24,567 nucleotides of DNA from a virus, in the IMG/VR virus record IMGVR_UViG_3300036931_000002, positions 1-24,567 of that record; one strand, 5' to 3'. A program made the translations under genes and the position numbers. The notes under the pieces were generated by a model. That model was not told where the DNA came from. It made no database searches and saw only the letters and a program-made list of their open reading frames with translations. This document shows positions 6,223 to 12,775 of the stretch, one piece after another. Position 1 is the stretch's first letter; the number at the start of each line of letters is the position of its first letter.

Positions 6223-6576
6223 ATGGCAAAGTATGACGATTATTTGAAGGCAAAAAAGGATTATGATGATGCTGTTGAATAGAATAATCTGCCTAATGGG
6301 CAGAAATACCAGAATGACAAAATGGACGTTTCGGTAGGGCATTGTTCTCTTAAACTTGTAAGAGCGGGACAGCAATATCAAGGCGGTCAGAATTATTGGG
6401 AGTCGCCCGGAGCACTTAACAGTATGATACTTTCTGTTATTTTAGATCGAGGTGGCTTTATTGATTTTGCTATTGCGCGTCTATCTGAAAGAGCAACGAA
6501 AGCATTAGCCGATTGCGAACAGGAAACCGTTGATAGACTTGCAGATATCCAGAAAGCAAAAGACTCCATTAAATAA
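6223..6576 (+). pseudogene. Gene interrupted by an in-frame TAG
   Basis: The frame opens with a good AAAGGAAGG site and ATG at 6223, encodes 19 residues (MAKYDDYLKAKKDYDDAVE), meets TAG at 6280-6282, and then stays open in the same frame for 97 further codons to TAA at 6574-6576. The downstream part reads as an ordinary protein (VGHCSLKLVRAGQQYQGGQN, then a helical C terminus ending DIQKAKDSIK). The ATG at 6322 has no ribosome binding site. The simplest reading is a nonsense mutation, or a one-base sequencing error, in a 117-residue gene; CAG to TAG would be one change. Leaky suppression is possible. No family recognised. Confidence 0.65.
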
Positions 6577-6635
6577 TTATTACCACGCCGTCGAGTCTGA
6601 CCAACTCCCGGCACATAACTAAAGGAAGGTCCATC

Positions 6636-6788
6636 ATGACCAGTTTATTTGAGACATTGGCACAAGCGACGAAACCGGAATCAGTCCCTTGTGGACTATG
6701 GGAAGATCATCTATGCAACAAAGGATCTTGCGCGGAATGTTGCAGGATAGCTAATCAGACGAATGATGAAGAGGAAGGTAACAAATGA
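6636..6788 (+). CDS. Cysteine-rich small protein (50 aa)
   Basis: A 50-residue protein with five cysteines between residues 19 and 36 (PCGLWEDHLCNKGSCAECC), a density that suggests one bound zinc ion. The start has AAAGGAAGG 8 nt upstream. It ends in an ATGA overlap with the next gene. No named family recognised. It is the first of several small cysteine-containing proteins in this module. Confidence 0.6.
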   Translation: MTSLFETLAQATKPESVPCGLWEDHLCNKGSCAECCRIANQTNDEEEGNK

Positions 6789-7156
6789 ACGAAATAATTA
6801 TCACGCCAGAGATGAAAGAGGACGCAAAGAAGTGCAACGGAAGTATGGCATGTGGTGTTTGTAAAATGCCAAGAGAGTTTCAGTTACATCCGCAAATGTG
6901 TATTGAAGCTATTGCCTCATTACCGGGAGTATGGGACGAAGCGCCGGAATGGGCTGACTGTGCTGATGTAACCTTTACAGACAAAAACAGAACACGAAAG
7001 GGGCATACACAGACATACACCCGTACCCTTCCGAAGTCGCTCGAAGATGAGATCAAAGATGCTTGGTCGGAAAAACTATCAATGATGTCAAAAGCAAATC
7101 TTGAATTATTTATCCCCGTCATGCTCAAAGAATACAACGAAAGGCAGGTGAAATAA
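6785..7156 (+). CDS. Hypothetical protein with an N-terminal Cys cluster (123 aa)
   Basis: Residues 16-39 contain CNGSMACGVCKMP and a further cysteine (HPQMC), a pattern that could hold zinc. A further cysteine occurs near residue 59 (WADCADV). The C-terminal half is helical and charged (KSLEDEIKDAWSEKLSMMSK). The gene starts in an ATGA overlap after GAGGAAGG and ends in TAATG with the next. No family recognised; the zinc-site reading is inferred from spacing only. Confidence 0.6.
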   Translation: MNEIIITPEMKEDAKKCNGSMACGVCKMPREFQLHPQMCIEAIASLPGVWDEAPEWADCADVTFTDKNRTRKGHTQTYTRTLPKSLEDEIKDAWSEKLSMMSKANLELFIPVMLKEYNERQVK

Positions 7157-7311
7157 TGGACGATACAAAGATCAAGGAAGATAATCCAGTAATTATAAGT
7201 TGTCGAACTTGCTGGTATGAAGCATATGCCGATCGGGAGCCGTGTATGTATTGCATGGGTAATCATTGTTGGGCACCAAAAGGAAAGGTCATCCATGAAA
7301 ATCAAGGATAA
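7156..7311 (+). CDS. Zinc-ribbon-like microprotein (51 aa)
   Basis: This frame starts in a TAATG overlap with the previous gene. Five cysteines form two knuckles: CRTC at residues 16-19 and CMYC at 30-33, with another at 38 and a histidine at 37. Two CxxC pairs 10 residues apart are the usual geometry of a zinc ribbon. Such domains commonly mediate nucleic-acid or protein contacts. No specific family recognised. It overlaps the next gene by 17 nt. Confidence 0.6.
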   Translation: MDDTKIKEDNPVIISCRTCWYEAYADREPCMYCMGNHCWAPKGKVIHENQG

Positions 7312-7507
7312 CGGGAGAACTCTGGTACTCAAGAGCATAAACGATAAAGATTCAGACTGTAATACCTGTCACTATCTGAATAAAACAGCTAATACTGCTT
7401 GCCCTAAAAATGTAGATGGCTCGAGAATATGCAAGACTTATCAGAATTGGCGTGAAACTCTTCCATCGAAACTCTCAAGGCTCATTAAAAGGATGATGAG
7501 GAAATGA
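7295..7507 (+). CDS. Cysteine-containing small protein (70 aa)
   Basis: A 70-residue protein with CNTC at residues 22-25 and cysteines at 36 and 46, a possible four-cysteine zinc site, followed by a basic helical tail (SKLSRLIKRMMRK). The ATG at 7295 is chosen because AGGAAAGG lies 7 nt upstream; an earlier in-frame ATG at 7217 has no such site and lies deep in the neighbouring gene. The stop overlaps the next start as ATGA. Confidence 0.65.
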   Translation: MKIKDNGRTLVLKSINDKDSDCNTCHYLNKTANTACPKNVDGSRICKTYQNWRETLPSKLSRLIKRMMRK

Positions 7508-7815
7508 ATGAAATCAAGAATACTGTACGCGTACAAGTTTGTTATGAAGAGGGTTGTGACTTATCAGAAAAAGAATACTCGCTGGAAATAATCGGGTTTA
7601 TCGGATCACTGGATATATCTGATATTGATGAACACAATGGAGTTGGAGACGGTGCGCTGATTCGTGAAGCGGTCTATGAATGGATTGACGCGGATAAATT
7701 GCCGAAAGGACAAACCGTCATAACTCTTGACCTGAAAGAATCAGGTGAGTGGGAAGATGTGTTCTGGCACAAATACTACATTGTAGAAGCATACAAAGTT
7801 GATAAACTAACATAA
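7504..7815 (+). CDS. Hypothetical acidic protein (103 aa)
   Basis: No family recognised. The protein is acidic, with beta-like segments (NTVRVQVCYEEG, QTVITLDLKESG) and an aromatic C-terminal part (EDVFWHKYYIVEAYKV). The length and strong negative charge would suit a DNA-mimic or small binding protein, but nothing specific shows that. It is the last gene of the second accessory module. Tandem repeats and a terminator follow within 70 nt. Confidence 0.6.
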   Translation: MNEIKNTVRVQVCYEEGCDLSEKEYSLEIIGFIGSLDISDIDEHNGVGDGALIREAVYEWIDADKLPKGQTVITLDLKESGEWEDVFWHKYYIVEAYKVDKLT

Positions 7816-7820
7816 ATAGT

Positions 7821-7850
7821 TTGCAATCACTTGCAATAACTTGCAATCCC
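7821..7850. repeat. Three tandem 10-bp direct repeats
   Basis: TTGCAATCAC, TTGCAATAAC and TTGCAATCCC follow each other with no gap. The TTGCAAT core is identical in all three and recurs every 10 bp, close to one helical turn, as expected for protein sites on one face of the DNA. Confidence 0.8.
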
Positions 7851-7856
7851 CTCCAT

Positions 7857-7886
7857 CGCCTCCCGCTTGCGGAGGCGTTTTTATTT
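7857..7886 (+). terminator. Intrinsic terminator of the second accessory module
   Basis: CGCCTCC (7857-7863) pairs with GGAGGCG (7871-7877) around a 7-nt loop and is followed by TTTTTATTT (7878-7886). Confidence 0.85.
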
Positions 7887-8445
7887 ATCAGGTGTTACGT
7901 ATTGCTTAGTTGGTGGAGTGGTTGGTCAAGGTTGGTAGATATTCGATTGGTGGGATTATATCTTTGGACAAGCCGAAAGATCCTCACGCAGTAAATGCGC
8001 AAGAATCCGGCGGTTTCCAACTTGCTTATATTCGACCGGAGCCGATCATAGAGCCTTGGACAGTAAGTCACGTTAGCTACTTACCGATTGATAGATTAAC
8101 ATGCTAACGCACGGCACAACTCCCGCTCTATCGACTTCGCCTCTCCGGTGGAAGGTATGTTTTATTGGAGCAAGTCGCTTTTCGCGTTGTCGTCTGCTCT
8201 CCCATACCGATGGTCACGTTGTGTTATCCCCTTGACCCCTCAGACAATAAATCAGGTAAGTGTCAGCATTTCAGCCCGTACCCCGATTGACTCCGGTAAA
8301 TAAAAAGCCCTTTGGCAATCTATTTTCGGTTGGAAGCCGAGACACTCGTATAGGCGTGTACCAATAGATTCCCAAAGGGATTCTTGTATTCTATACGAAT
8401 AGTCGCGGAGTTCCAAGTCCGTGCGTTGACTTTCATCAACAAAAG
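7887..8445. ncRNA. Candidate large structured phage RNA
   Basis: No convincing gene lies between 7816 and 8593, yet this part is dense in complementary segments and visibly richer in G+C than its flanks. Seen pairings include: 7927-7935 with 8017-8024; ATCTTTGG 7960-7967 with 7973-7981; CGCA/TGCG at 7987-7999; GTAAGT 8063-8068 with 8079-8084, whose loop segment CGTTAGC (8071-8077) matches GCTAACG at 8103-8109; GGTATG 8154-8159 with 8203-8208; a 17-bp stem at 8308-8324 with 8363-8379 (one mismatch) enclosing two small hairpins, with loop segment CGTATAG (8347-8353) matching CTATACG at 8391-8397; and GTTGA/TCAAC at 8425-8440. Two loop-to-flank matches imply pseudoknots. Size, phage setting and complexity resemble the large phage RNA classes GOLLD and ROOL, but I cannot assign it. 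Strand is uncertain; neighbouring genes favour +. Confidence 0.5.
8298..8379 (-). terminator. Possible minus-strand intrinsic terminator
   Basis: Read on the minus strand, the 17-bp stem formed by 8379-8363 and 8324-8308 is followed immediately by CTTTTTATTTA (8307-8297), the same T-tract as the + strand terminators here. It could end a minus-strand transcript starting near 8520. Alternatively it is just one arm of the structured RNA with an A-rich linker. The 38-nt loop holds two further hairpins, which is unusual for a plain terminator. Confidence 0.45.
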
Positions 8446-8540
8446 AATAATAAATCACAATTAAAAACAAATACAGACTGTGGGTTAAACAACTTATATT
8501 AAAACAAGTATTACTTTGCACACTGTTAACATAAACAGGA

Positions 8541-8569
8541 TTGTGTTATTTATAAAACCCTCCCATACT
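8541..8569 (+). promoter_or_regulatory. Weak promoter candidate before the ferritin-portal operon
   Basis: TTGTGT (8541-8546), a 17-bp spacer and CATACT (8564-8569) precede the gene at 8594. Both elements are imperfect. Nearby, CCCTC (8558-8562) and GAGGG (8580-8584) can pair around the predicted start. A promoter is expected here because a strong terminator lies upstream. Confidence 0.3.
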
Positions 8570-8593
8570 CTTTTGTAAGCGAGGGACGCCTTA

Positions 8594-8857
8594 ATGAACG
8601 ATTCATCTACCCGGACAAAACGGGTTTATACAAAGAAAATCGATAAAATAAATATCAATAACAGAATGATTAATTCTCTAATCAACAATGAAATGCTTGT
8701 TGGAAATCATTCATTAGCAGAATGTTGCCGGAATTGTAAATATATTCGTGGCAGTATCTGTAAAAGGTTCCCTCCTTGCATAGGTCAGACTGCATTTATT
8801 CAGCCGATGGTACAGGATACTGATTGGTGTGGATGCTTTGAAAGGGCGGGTAAATAA
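8594..8857 (+). CDS. Cysteine-rich protein (87 aa)
   Basis: The N-terminal third is basic (TRTKRVYTKKIDK). The C-terminal half carries seven cysteines: CCRNCKYIRGSICKRFPPC, then DWCGCFE. This resembles phage zinc-binding microproteins, and the arrangement is similar in style to the cysteine-rich genes at 6636-7507, although clear sequence identity is not seen. The ATG follows GAGGGA by about 8 nt. It is the first gene after the structured intergenic region. Function unknown; DNA or RNA contact through a zinc site is a guess. Confidence 0.65.
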   Translation: MNDSSTRTKRVYTKKIDKININNRMINSLINNEMLVGNHSLAECCRNCKYIRGSICKRFPPCIGQTAFIQPMVQDTDWCGCFERAGK

Positions 8858-9058
8858 GTGAAAGACATAAAAATTAAAATAGCATTATCGCTCGCAACAA
8901 TCCCGGGCGTTATAATTATTGGATGTTTTATCGCAGGTGGATTAGACTGGTTGACCATGTCAGGTTTTAACGGAATATTTTCAAGGATAGTTGCAGTATT
9001 TGTAATAATCTTTGTAATACCTTTTGTTTGGATGGCAGACTTTAAGGAAGTAAAATAA
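8858..9058 (+). CDS. Small two-helix membrane protein (66 aa)
   Basis: Starts with GTG directly after the previous stop. Two hydrophobic segments are visible: residues about 7-26 (IALSLATIPGVIIIGCFIAG) and about 42-57 (RIVAVFVIIFVIPFVWM), separated by a short loop. The N terminus is basic (MKDIKIK). Two helices in 66 residues could fit a small holin, but no endolysin is present nearby and no family is recognised. It is followed at once by the DUF5662 gene. Confidence 0.65.
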   Translation: MKDIKIKIALSLATIPGVIIIGCFIAGGLDWLTMSGFNGIFSRIVAVFVIIFVIPFVWMADFKEVK

Positions 9059-9529
9059 ATGGAATATGATTCAACGGCAGACACACTTAAACATATAAAG
9101 CGCGTAAACGAGCTATTGATATTTGCGGCAACCGAACTTTTGAAGCGTGGCATTTGCCATGATTCTTCAAAACTTGTAACACCTGAAAAAGAATGTTTTG
9201 ATGTCATCACGCCAATACTGAAAGAATCGACATATGGAAGCCCGGAATACAAGGCAACAATGGCCGAGTTTAAACCGGCAATCGAACATCATCAGAAAAA
9301 CAACTCTCATCACCCCGAGTTTTATGAAAACGGGATTAGCGGATTTGATTTGTTTGATCTTGTTGAACTATTTTTTGACTGGAAAGCCGCTTCAGAAAGA
9401 CATTCCGACGGCGACATAATAAGGTCAATAAAAATAAACAAAGATAGGTTTGGATATTCAGAACAAATTGCTCAAATACTTGAAAATACAGCACGGCGTT
9501 ATTTTGCATTCAAAGAAGAGGTAAAATAA
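9059..9529 (+). CDS. DUF5662 family HD-like protein
   Basis: This 156-residue protein matches the DUF5662 pattern known from phages and bacteria: an N-terminal TADTLKHIKRVNELL helix, GICHDSSKLVTPEKECFD with the HD pair at residues 34-35, a STYGSPEYK segment, an EHHQKNNSHHPEFYENG histidine cluster at about 76-92, DLVELFFDWKAASERHSDGD, and a closing NKDRFGY. The histidines and aspartates suggest a metal-binding HD-type phosphohydrolase fold; the substrate is unknown. It lies directly before the ferritin with AAGGAAG upstream of its start, suggesting joint expression with ferritin and portal. Confidence 0.85.
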   Translation: MEYDSTADTLKHIKRVNELLIFAATELLKRGICHDSSKLVTPEKECFDVITPILKESTYGSPEYKATMAEFKPAIEHHQKNNSHHPEFYENGISGFDLFDLVELFFDWKAASERHSDGDIIRSIKINKDRFGYSEQIAQILENTARRYFAFKEEVK

Positions 9530-10066
9530 ATGGGCGTTATATACGCTAATATCCTTTCATTACTTCAAGCTCAATACAAACACGAAATTAGCAACTACTT
9601 TCGATACCTTGCACGTTCCTCGTGGGCGCGATTTAGAGGGCTTGAGAATACCGGCGACTTCTTTGAAAAGGAAGCGGAAGGGGAAAAAGGACACGCGGAT
9701 ATCGTACGAAAGTACATTGAAGACCGTAATGAGGCACTTGATCCGGCAGGGCTGGTATTCGCTGATTCAAGCCTCTTCGCTACTTTCGACGAACTCTTTA
9801 CCACTGCGCAGATAGTGGAGCGCGAGACCACAGACAGTCTACAAGCCATTTATGCAGAATCATTCAAAGCAGGCGACTACATGACTTGTGAATGGATGAT
9901 GAAGCTCATTAAAGAACAGGTTCTCGAAGAATCAGAATACCAAACCATCATTGACCGTATCGTCCAGCGTGGCGGTGGCATTGGACAAGAGGAATCAATC
10001 AAGGCTTTCCGAAATGACATATCAGCCGTTCACGACATAGATTTATTTCTGGGTGAACGCGCATAA
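9530..10066 (+). CDS. Phage-encoded ferritin
   Basis: This 178-residue protein is a full-length non-haem ferritin, which oxidises Fe(II) and stores iron in a 24-subunit cage. Aligned by eye with E. coli FtnA, the ferroxidase ligands are present: E19 (FtnA E17), E52 (E50), H55 (H53), E97 (E94), Q130 (Q127) and E133 (E130). E129 matches E126, while FtnA E49 is replaced by G51, so the third iron site is altered. Helix patterns QYKHEISNYFRYLARSSWA, GEKGHADIVRKYIEDRN and KEQVLEESEYQTIIDRI are typical, and the C terminus AVHDIDLFLGERA matches the final helix of ferritins. Its stop overlaps the portal start (TAATG), so it is coupled to virion genes. Whether it enters virions is unknown. Confidence 0.88.
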   Translation: MGVIYANILSLLQAQYKHEISNYFRYLARSSWARFRGLENTGDFFEKEAEGEKGHADIVRKYIEDRNEALDPAGLVFADSSLFATFDELFTTAQIVERETTDSLQAIYAESFKAGDYMTCEWMMKLIKEQVLEESEYQTIIDRIVQRGGGIGQEESIKAFRNDISAVHDIDLFLGERA

Positions 10067-12207
10067 TGGGACTTTTTGGGAAAGGCTCAACATTAACAAA
10101 CATAATCGCTCGGGCTAGGGACTCACTGAAAGTACAGTGGAGTATGCCCCCTAGCCGGACAACTGCTTTATGGACTGATATATTCCACAAGAATACAATG
10201 CTAGATCCCGTCGACATGATCGCACGGGATTTTTCTGTTTGTACATTCAAGCTTTTTAATAAAGTCCAGTATCGTGTAGACCCACAGAACGCAAAGCCAA
10301 TAGGCGACAGTCTTATATATGACCTGTGGGAAAACCCCATGCCTGATCATCCCGAAGTTGATATGCAGTCCGTGCTTTACCTTACGTCGGCATATTACGA
10401 AATACTCGGAGAATGTTTTTGGCTTATTGATAAAGACGAACGTGGCAGACCCGCGGGTATTTTTATCATCCCGCCTCTATGGGTATTACTTACTCCAACG
10501 CAAGCCGTGCCGTATTTCAGGATTCAACCATTAGGGAATACCGCTTATAAATATTTCAACGCAGACCCGCAAGATGTTGTCTGGTTCAAATCGCCTGACC
10601 TTAATAATCCCTACGGGCGCGGGCGTGGACACGCGGAACCAATGGGCGACGCTATCGATACGCATGAGTATTCAGAGAAATACGCAAAGCGATTATTTTA
10701 CAACGATGCTACTCCTCCAGTAATATTTGAAATGCCCGGAATTTCTAAGCCTGATGCCGATGCATTCAAAGAATCATGGATGCAGAAATTAGGTGGGATG
10801 CTTAACGCATACAAGCCGGGAATAGTTTCACAAAAAGACTTTAAGGTTCACCAACTCGCAACCAGCCCGAAAGAGATGGACTTCACGGAGTCACGCAAGT
10901 ATTTAGTACAGACTGCCAACGAGCATTGGTGCGTACCTCCCGAAATGCGCGGTAACTTACAGAACTCGAATAGAGCAACAATTGATAGTGCTTATTATCT
11001 TTGGACAAAGAACGTAGTAGCAAAAAGGCTAAAGATTATAGCATCACAAATAAATAGAATGTTCATCCCTATGTTTGATACGAACATAATATTTGTTTAT
11101 GACGAAATTGTTCCAGAAGACAAAGAATCTAAAATGAAGATCGCCAATGATGGATTAGAAAAAGGATCGTTAACTCTTAACGAATGGAGAAAGATTGCCA
11201 GTATTTGCGGTGTTCAGCTCTTGCCAGATATTCAGCGCGGTGATGTTTACTTGCGTCAATTCTCAGTAACGGAAGTACCAGCAAACAAGAAAGAAGTAAT
11301 AACAGAACCAATCGCGGAACCCGTTAAGCCTGCTAAGGAAGAAACGCCAGTCGATGAAACTATCGACCTTGGTAAATGTATTGCAGAGATTGAAGCCAAA
11401 ACAAAGGCTATGAAAAAGTCAACGTATACCGATGACCAGAAAACAGCATTTTGGAAATCATTCGATAATAAAGCAACGGCTCATGAACCACTGTTTGAAA
11501 AAGCAGTCAGTAAGTTTGCAGGAACTCAACAAAAAATAGTTAGGGATAAACTTAAAAACATTACGGACATTAAAGAAATAGATAGCATACTTGATTCTGT
11601 ATTCAATGATAAAGCCAATGAAGCATTCAAACGTTCCCTTGCTCCGGCATGGCTTGCAACGATGAACGCGGGGAAGGATATTGCTCAATCATCCCTCAAG
11701 GAAAAAAAATCCGTAAAGAATGATTCACAAGTCTATAACAAACTTTTCAACGCATGGGTAGATAAAAACGGTATGCAGAAATGCACCTACATGAACGATA
11801 CGACAAAGAAGAAACTAGCCGCACGATTGTCTGATTCCATTGAAGAAGGCCAAGGACTTCAACAGCAGATAAAAAATATCCTTGATGCTTGCGATGGTGT
11901 GTATGATGAAATGACCACAACACGGGCAAAGCTGATAGCGCGTACAGAATCATGCAGTACAGAAAATTTTGGTATTGTGTCAACGTACAAAATTGAGGGC
12001 GTGGAATACAAAAGTTGGCTTGCAACTCTTGACGAAAGGACAAGGGACGATCACTCAGAAGCAGAAGAAGATAATCAAGACATTCCAATTGATGATCCTT
12101 TTATTGTTGGCGGGGAAGAAATGGATTATCCCGGCGATCCTGACGCAGACGTTGGCCAGATCGCAAATTGCAGATGTACCGTATTAGCCTCATGGGGCAA
12201 TGATTAA
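10066..12207 (+). CDS. Portal protein fused to SPP1 gp7/Mu F-like head morphogenesis domain
   Basis: A 713-residue fusion. Residues about 1-400 are an HK97-type portal, the ring at the capsid vertex through which DNA enters: RDFSVCTFKLF, DVVWFKSPDLNNPYGRGRG and the late ENSNRATIDS-like stretch (LQNSNRATIDSAYYLW) are characteristic. A proline/glutamate-rich linker at about 415-440 leads to a helical region and a C-terminal minor head domain with ARTESCSTENFG, SWLATLDERTRDDHSEAE and the ending PGDPDADVGQIANCRC, typical of the gp7/Mu F family that is injected or helps head assembly. Many phages encode these as two genes. The start overlaps the ferritin stop. Confidence 0.92.
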   Translation: MGLFGKGSTLTNIIARARDSLKVQWSMPPSRTTALWTDIFHKNTMLDPVDMIARDFSVCTFKLFNKVQYRVDPQNAKPIGDSLIYDLWENPMPDHPEVDMQSVLYLTSAYYEILGECFWLIDKDERGRPAGIFIIPPLWVLLTPTQAVPYFRIQPLGNTAYKYFNADPQDVVWFKSPDLNNPYGRGRGHAEPMGDAIDTHEYSEKYAKRLFYNDATPPVIFEMPGISKPDADAFKESWMQKLGGMLNAYKPGIVSQKDFKVHQLATSPKEMDFTESRKYLVQTANEHWCVPPEMRGNLQNSNRATIDSAYYLWTKNVVAKRLKIIASQINRMFIPMFDTNIIFVYDEIVPEDKESKMKIANDGLEKGSLTLNEWRKIASICGVQLLPDIQRGDVYLRQFSVTEVPANKKEVITEPIAEPVKPAKEETPVDETIDLGKCIAEIEAKTKAMKKSTYTDDQKTAFWKSFDNKATAHEPLFEKAVSKFAGTQQKIVRDKLKNITDIKEIDSILDSVFNDKANEAFKRSLAPAWLATMNAGKDIAQSSLKEKKSVKNDSQVYNKLFNAWVDKNGMQKCTYMNDTTKKKLAARLSDSIEEGQGLQQQIKNILDACDGVYDEMTTTRAKLIARTESCSTENFGIVSTYKIEGVEYKSWLATLDERTRDDHSEAEEDNQDIPIDDPFIVGGEEMDYPGDPDADVGQIANCRCTVLASWGND

Positions 12208-12229
12208 TTAACTTAAACGGAGGAATATA

Positions 12230-12775
12230 ATGGCAAGAAAAGTAATCACGCAAGGTGATCCAAATGATGTTGCTTCAAGTAATATCGACAAAAACTTTAT
12301 TGAGTTATACGCAGAGGATGCAACACTTCAAAACAATATCGATACCGTTGCAGGTAATGTGACTGGGCTATCTCTTGCCGGTAGACCTTTTTCGTATACG
12401 GCTAAACTTGTTGCAACCGCCGGGGCAACTCCGGTTGTGTTGGTTCCTGCTTCCGTTGTGGCAACTGCGGAAAAGATTTATCTGCGCGGATTCTTGCTTA
12501 ACGTTTCCGGTAGTACACCATGGACGGATGTCACCGCTACTCAGTTAGTAATTGCAGATACAAATAGTTCTGCAAAAAGTGCATTGACAATTGCAAAAGC
12601 CGGACTTATTGCCAATGCGGTTATTGACAGTTTTGCAGATGCGAATACCGTAGCCTCCACTTACGTTCTACTTAATACTGGATTCACCGCAGGCAAGGGA
12701 TTATCAATGGCAACCGATGCGAACTTTACCGCTGGTTCTGATATTTACGTAACAGTATGGGGGTACATTAAATGA
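12230..12775 (+). CDS. Putative head-associated beta-rich protein (181 aa)
   Basis: A low-complexity, alanine/threonine-rich protein. Residues 1-45 contain a helical start (SSNIDKNFIELYAEDATLQ) that could trimerise. The rest alternates beta strands (TAKLVATAGATPVVLVP, KIYLRGFLLNVSG) and ends with TAGSDIYVTVWGYIK. It has a strong CGGAGGAAT-type binding site and sits between portal and prohead protease, where phages often carry head decoration or fibre genes. That role is inferred from place and composition. A similar TAGSDIY motif occurs in the tail gene at 23847. Confidence 0.65.
   Translation: MARKVITQGDPNDVASSNIDKNFIELYAEDATLQNNIDTVAGNVTGLSLAGRPFSYTAKLVATAGATPVVLVPASVVATAEKIYLRGFLLNVSGSTPWTDVTATQLVIADTNSSAKSALTIAKAGLIANAVIDSFADANTVASTYVLLNTGFTAGKGLSMATDANFTAGSDIYVTVWGYIK

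Noticed and set aside
6280-6282. Genome-wide reassignment of TAG to a sense codon
   Set aside because: Terminase, portal, protease, capsid, tape measure and tail proteins have no internal in-frame TAG, and several genes end with TAG at natural places, so the standard code fits the window.
7910-8107. A + strand open frame of 65 codons beginning with TTG in the gene-free stretch
   Set aside because: No ribosome binding site at workable distance, an unusual start codon, no recognisable protein pattern, and it overlaps many RNA-like stems. It could be a relic, but coding is not supported.
7887-8445. tRNA, tmRNA or retron RNA
   Set aside because: No T-arm/acceptor combination or GTTCGA-type T loop fits a cloverleaf, and no reverse transcriptase is nearby. 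A CRISPR array is also excluded because there are no spaced identical repeats.
8252-8521. A minus-strand open frame of 89 codons
   Set aside because: It runs through the 17-bp stem and the apparent minus-strand terminator, has no clear ribosome binding site, and would be the only minus-strand gene in the window.
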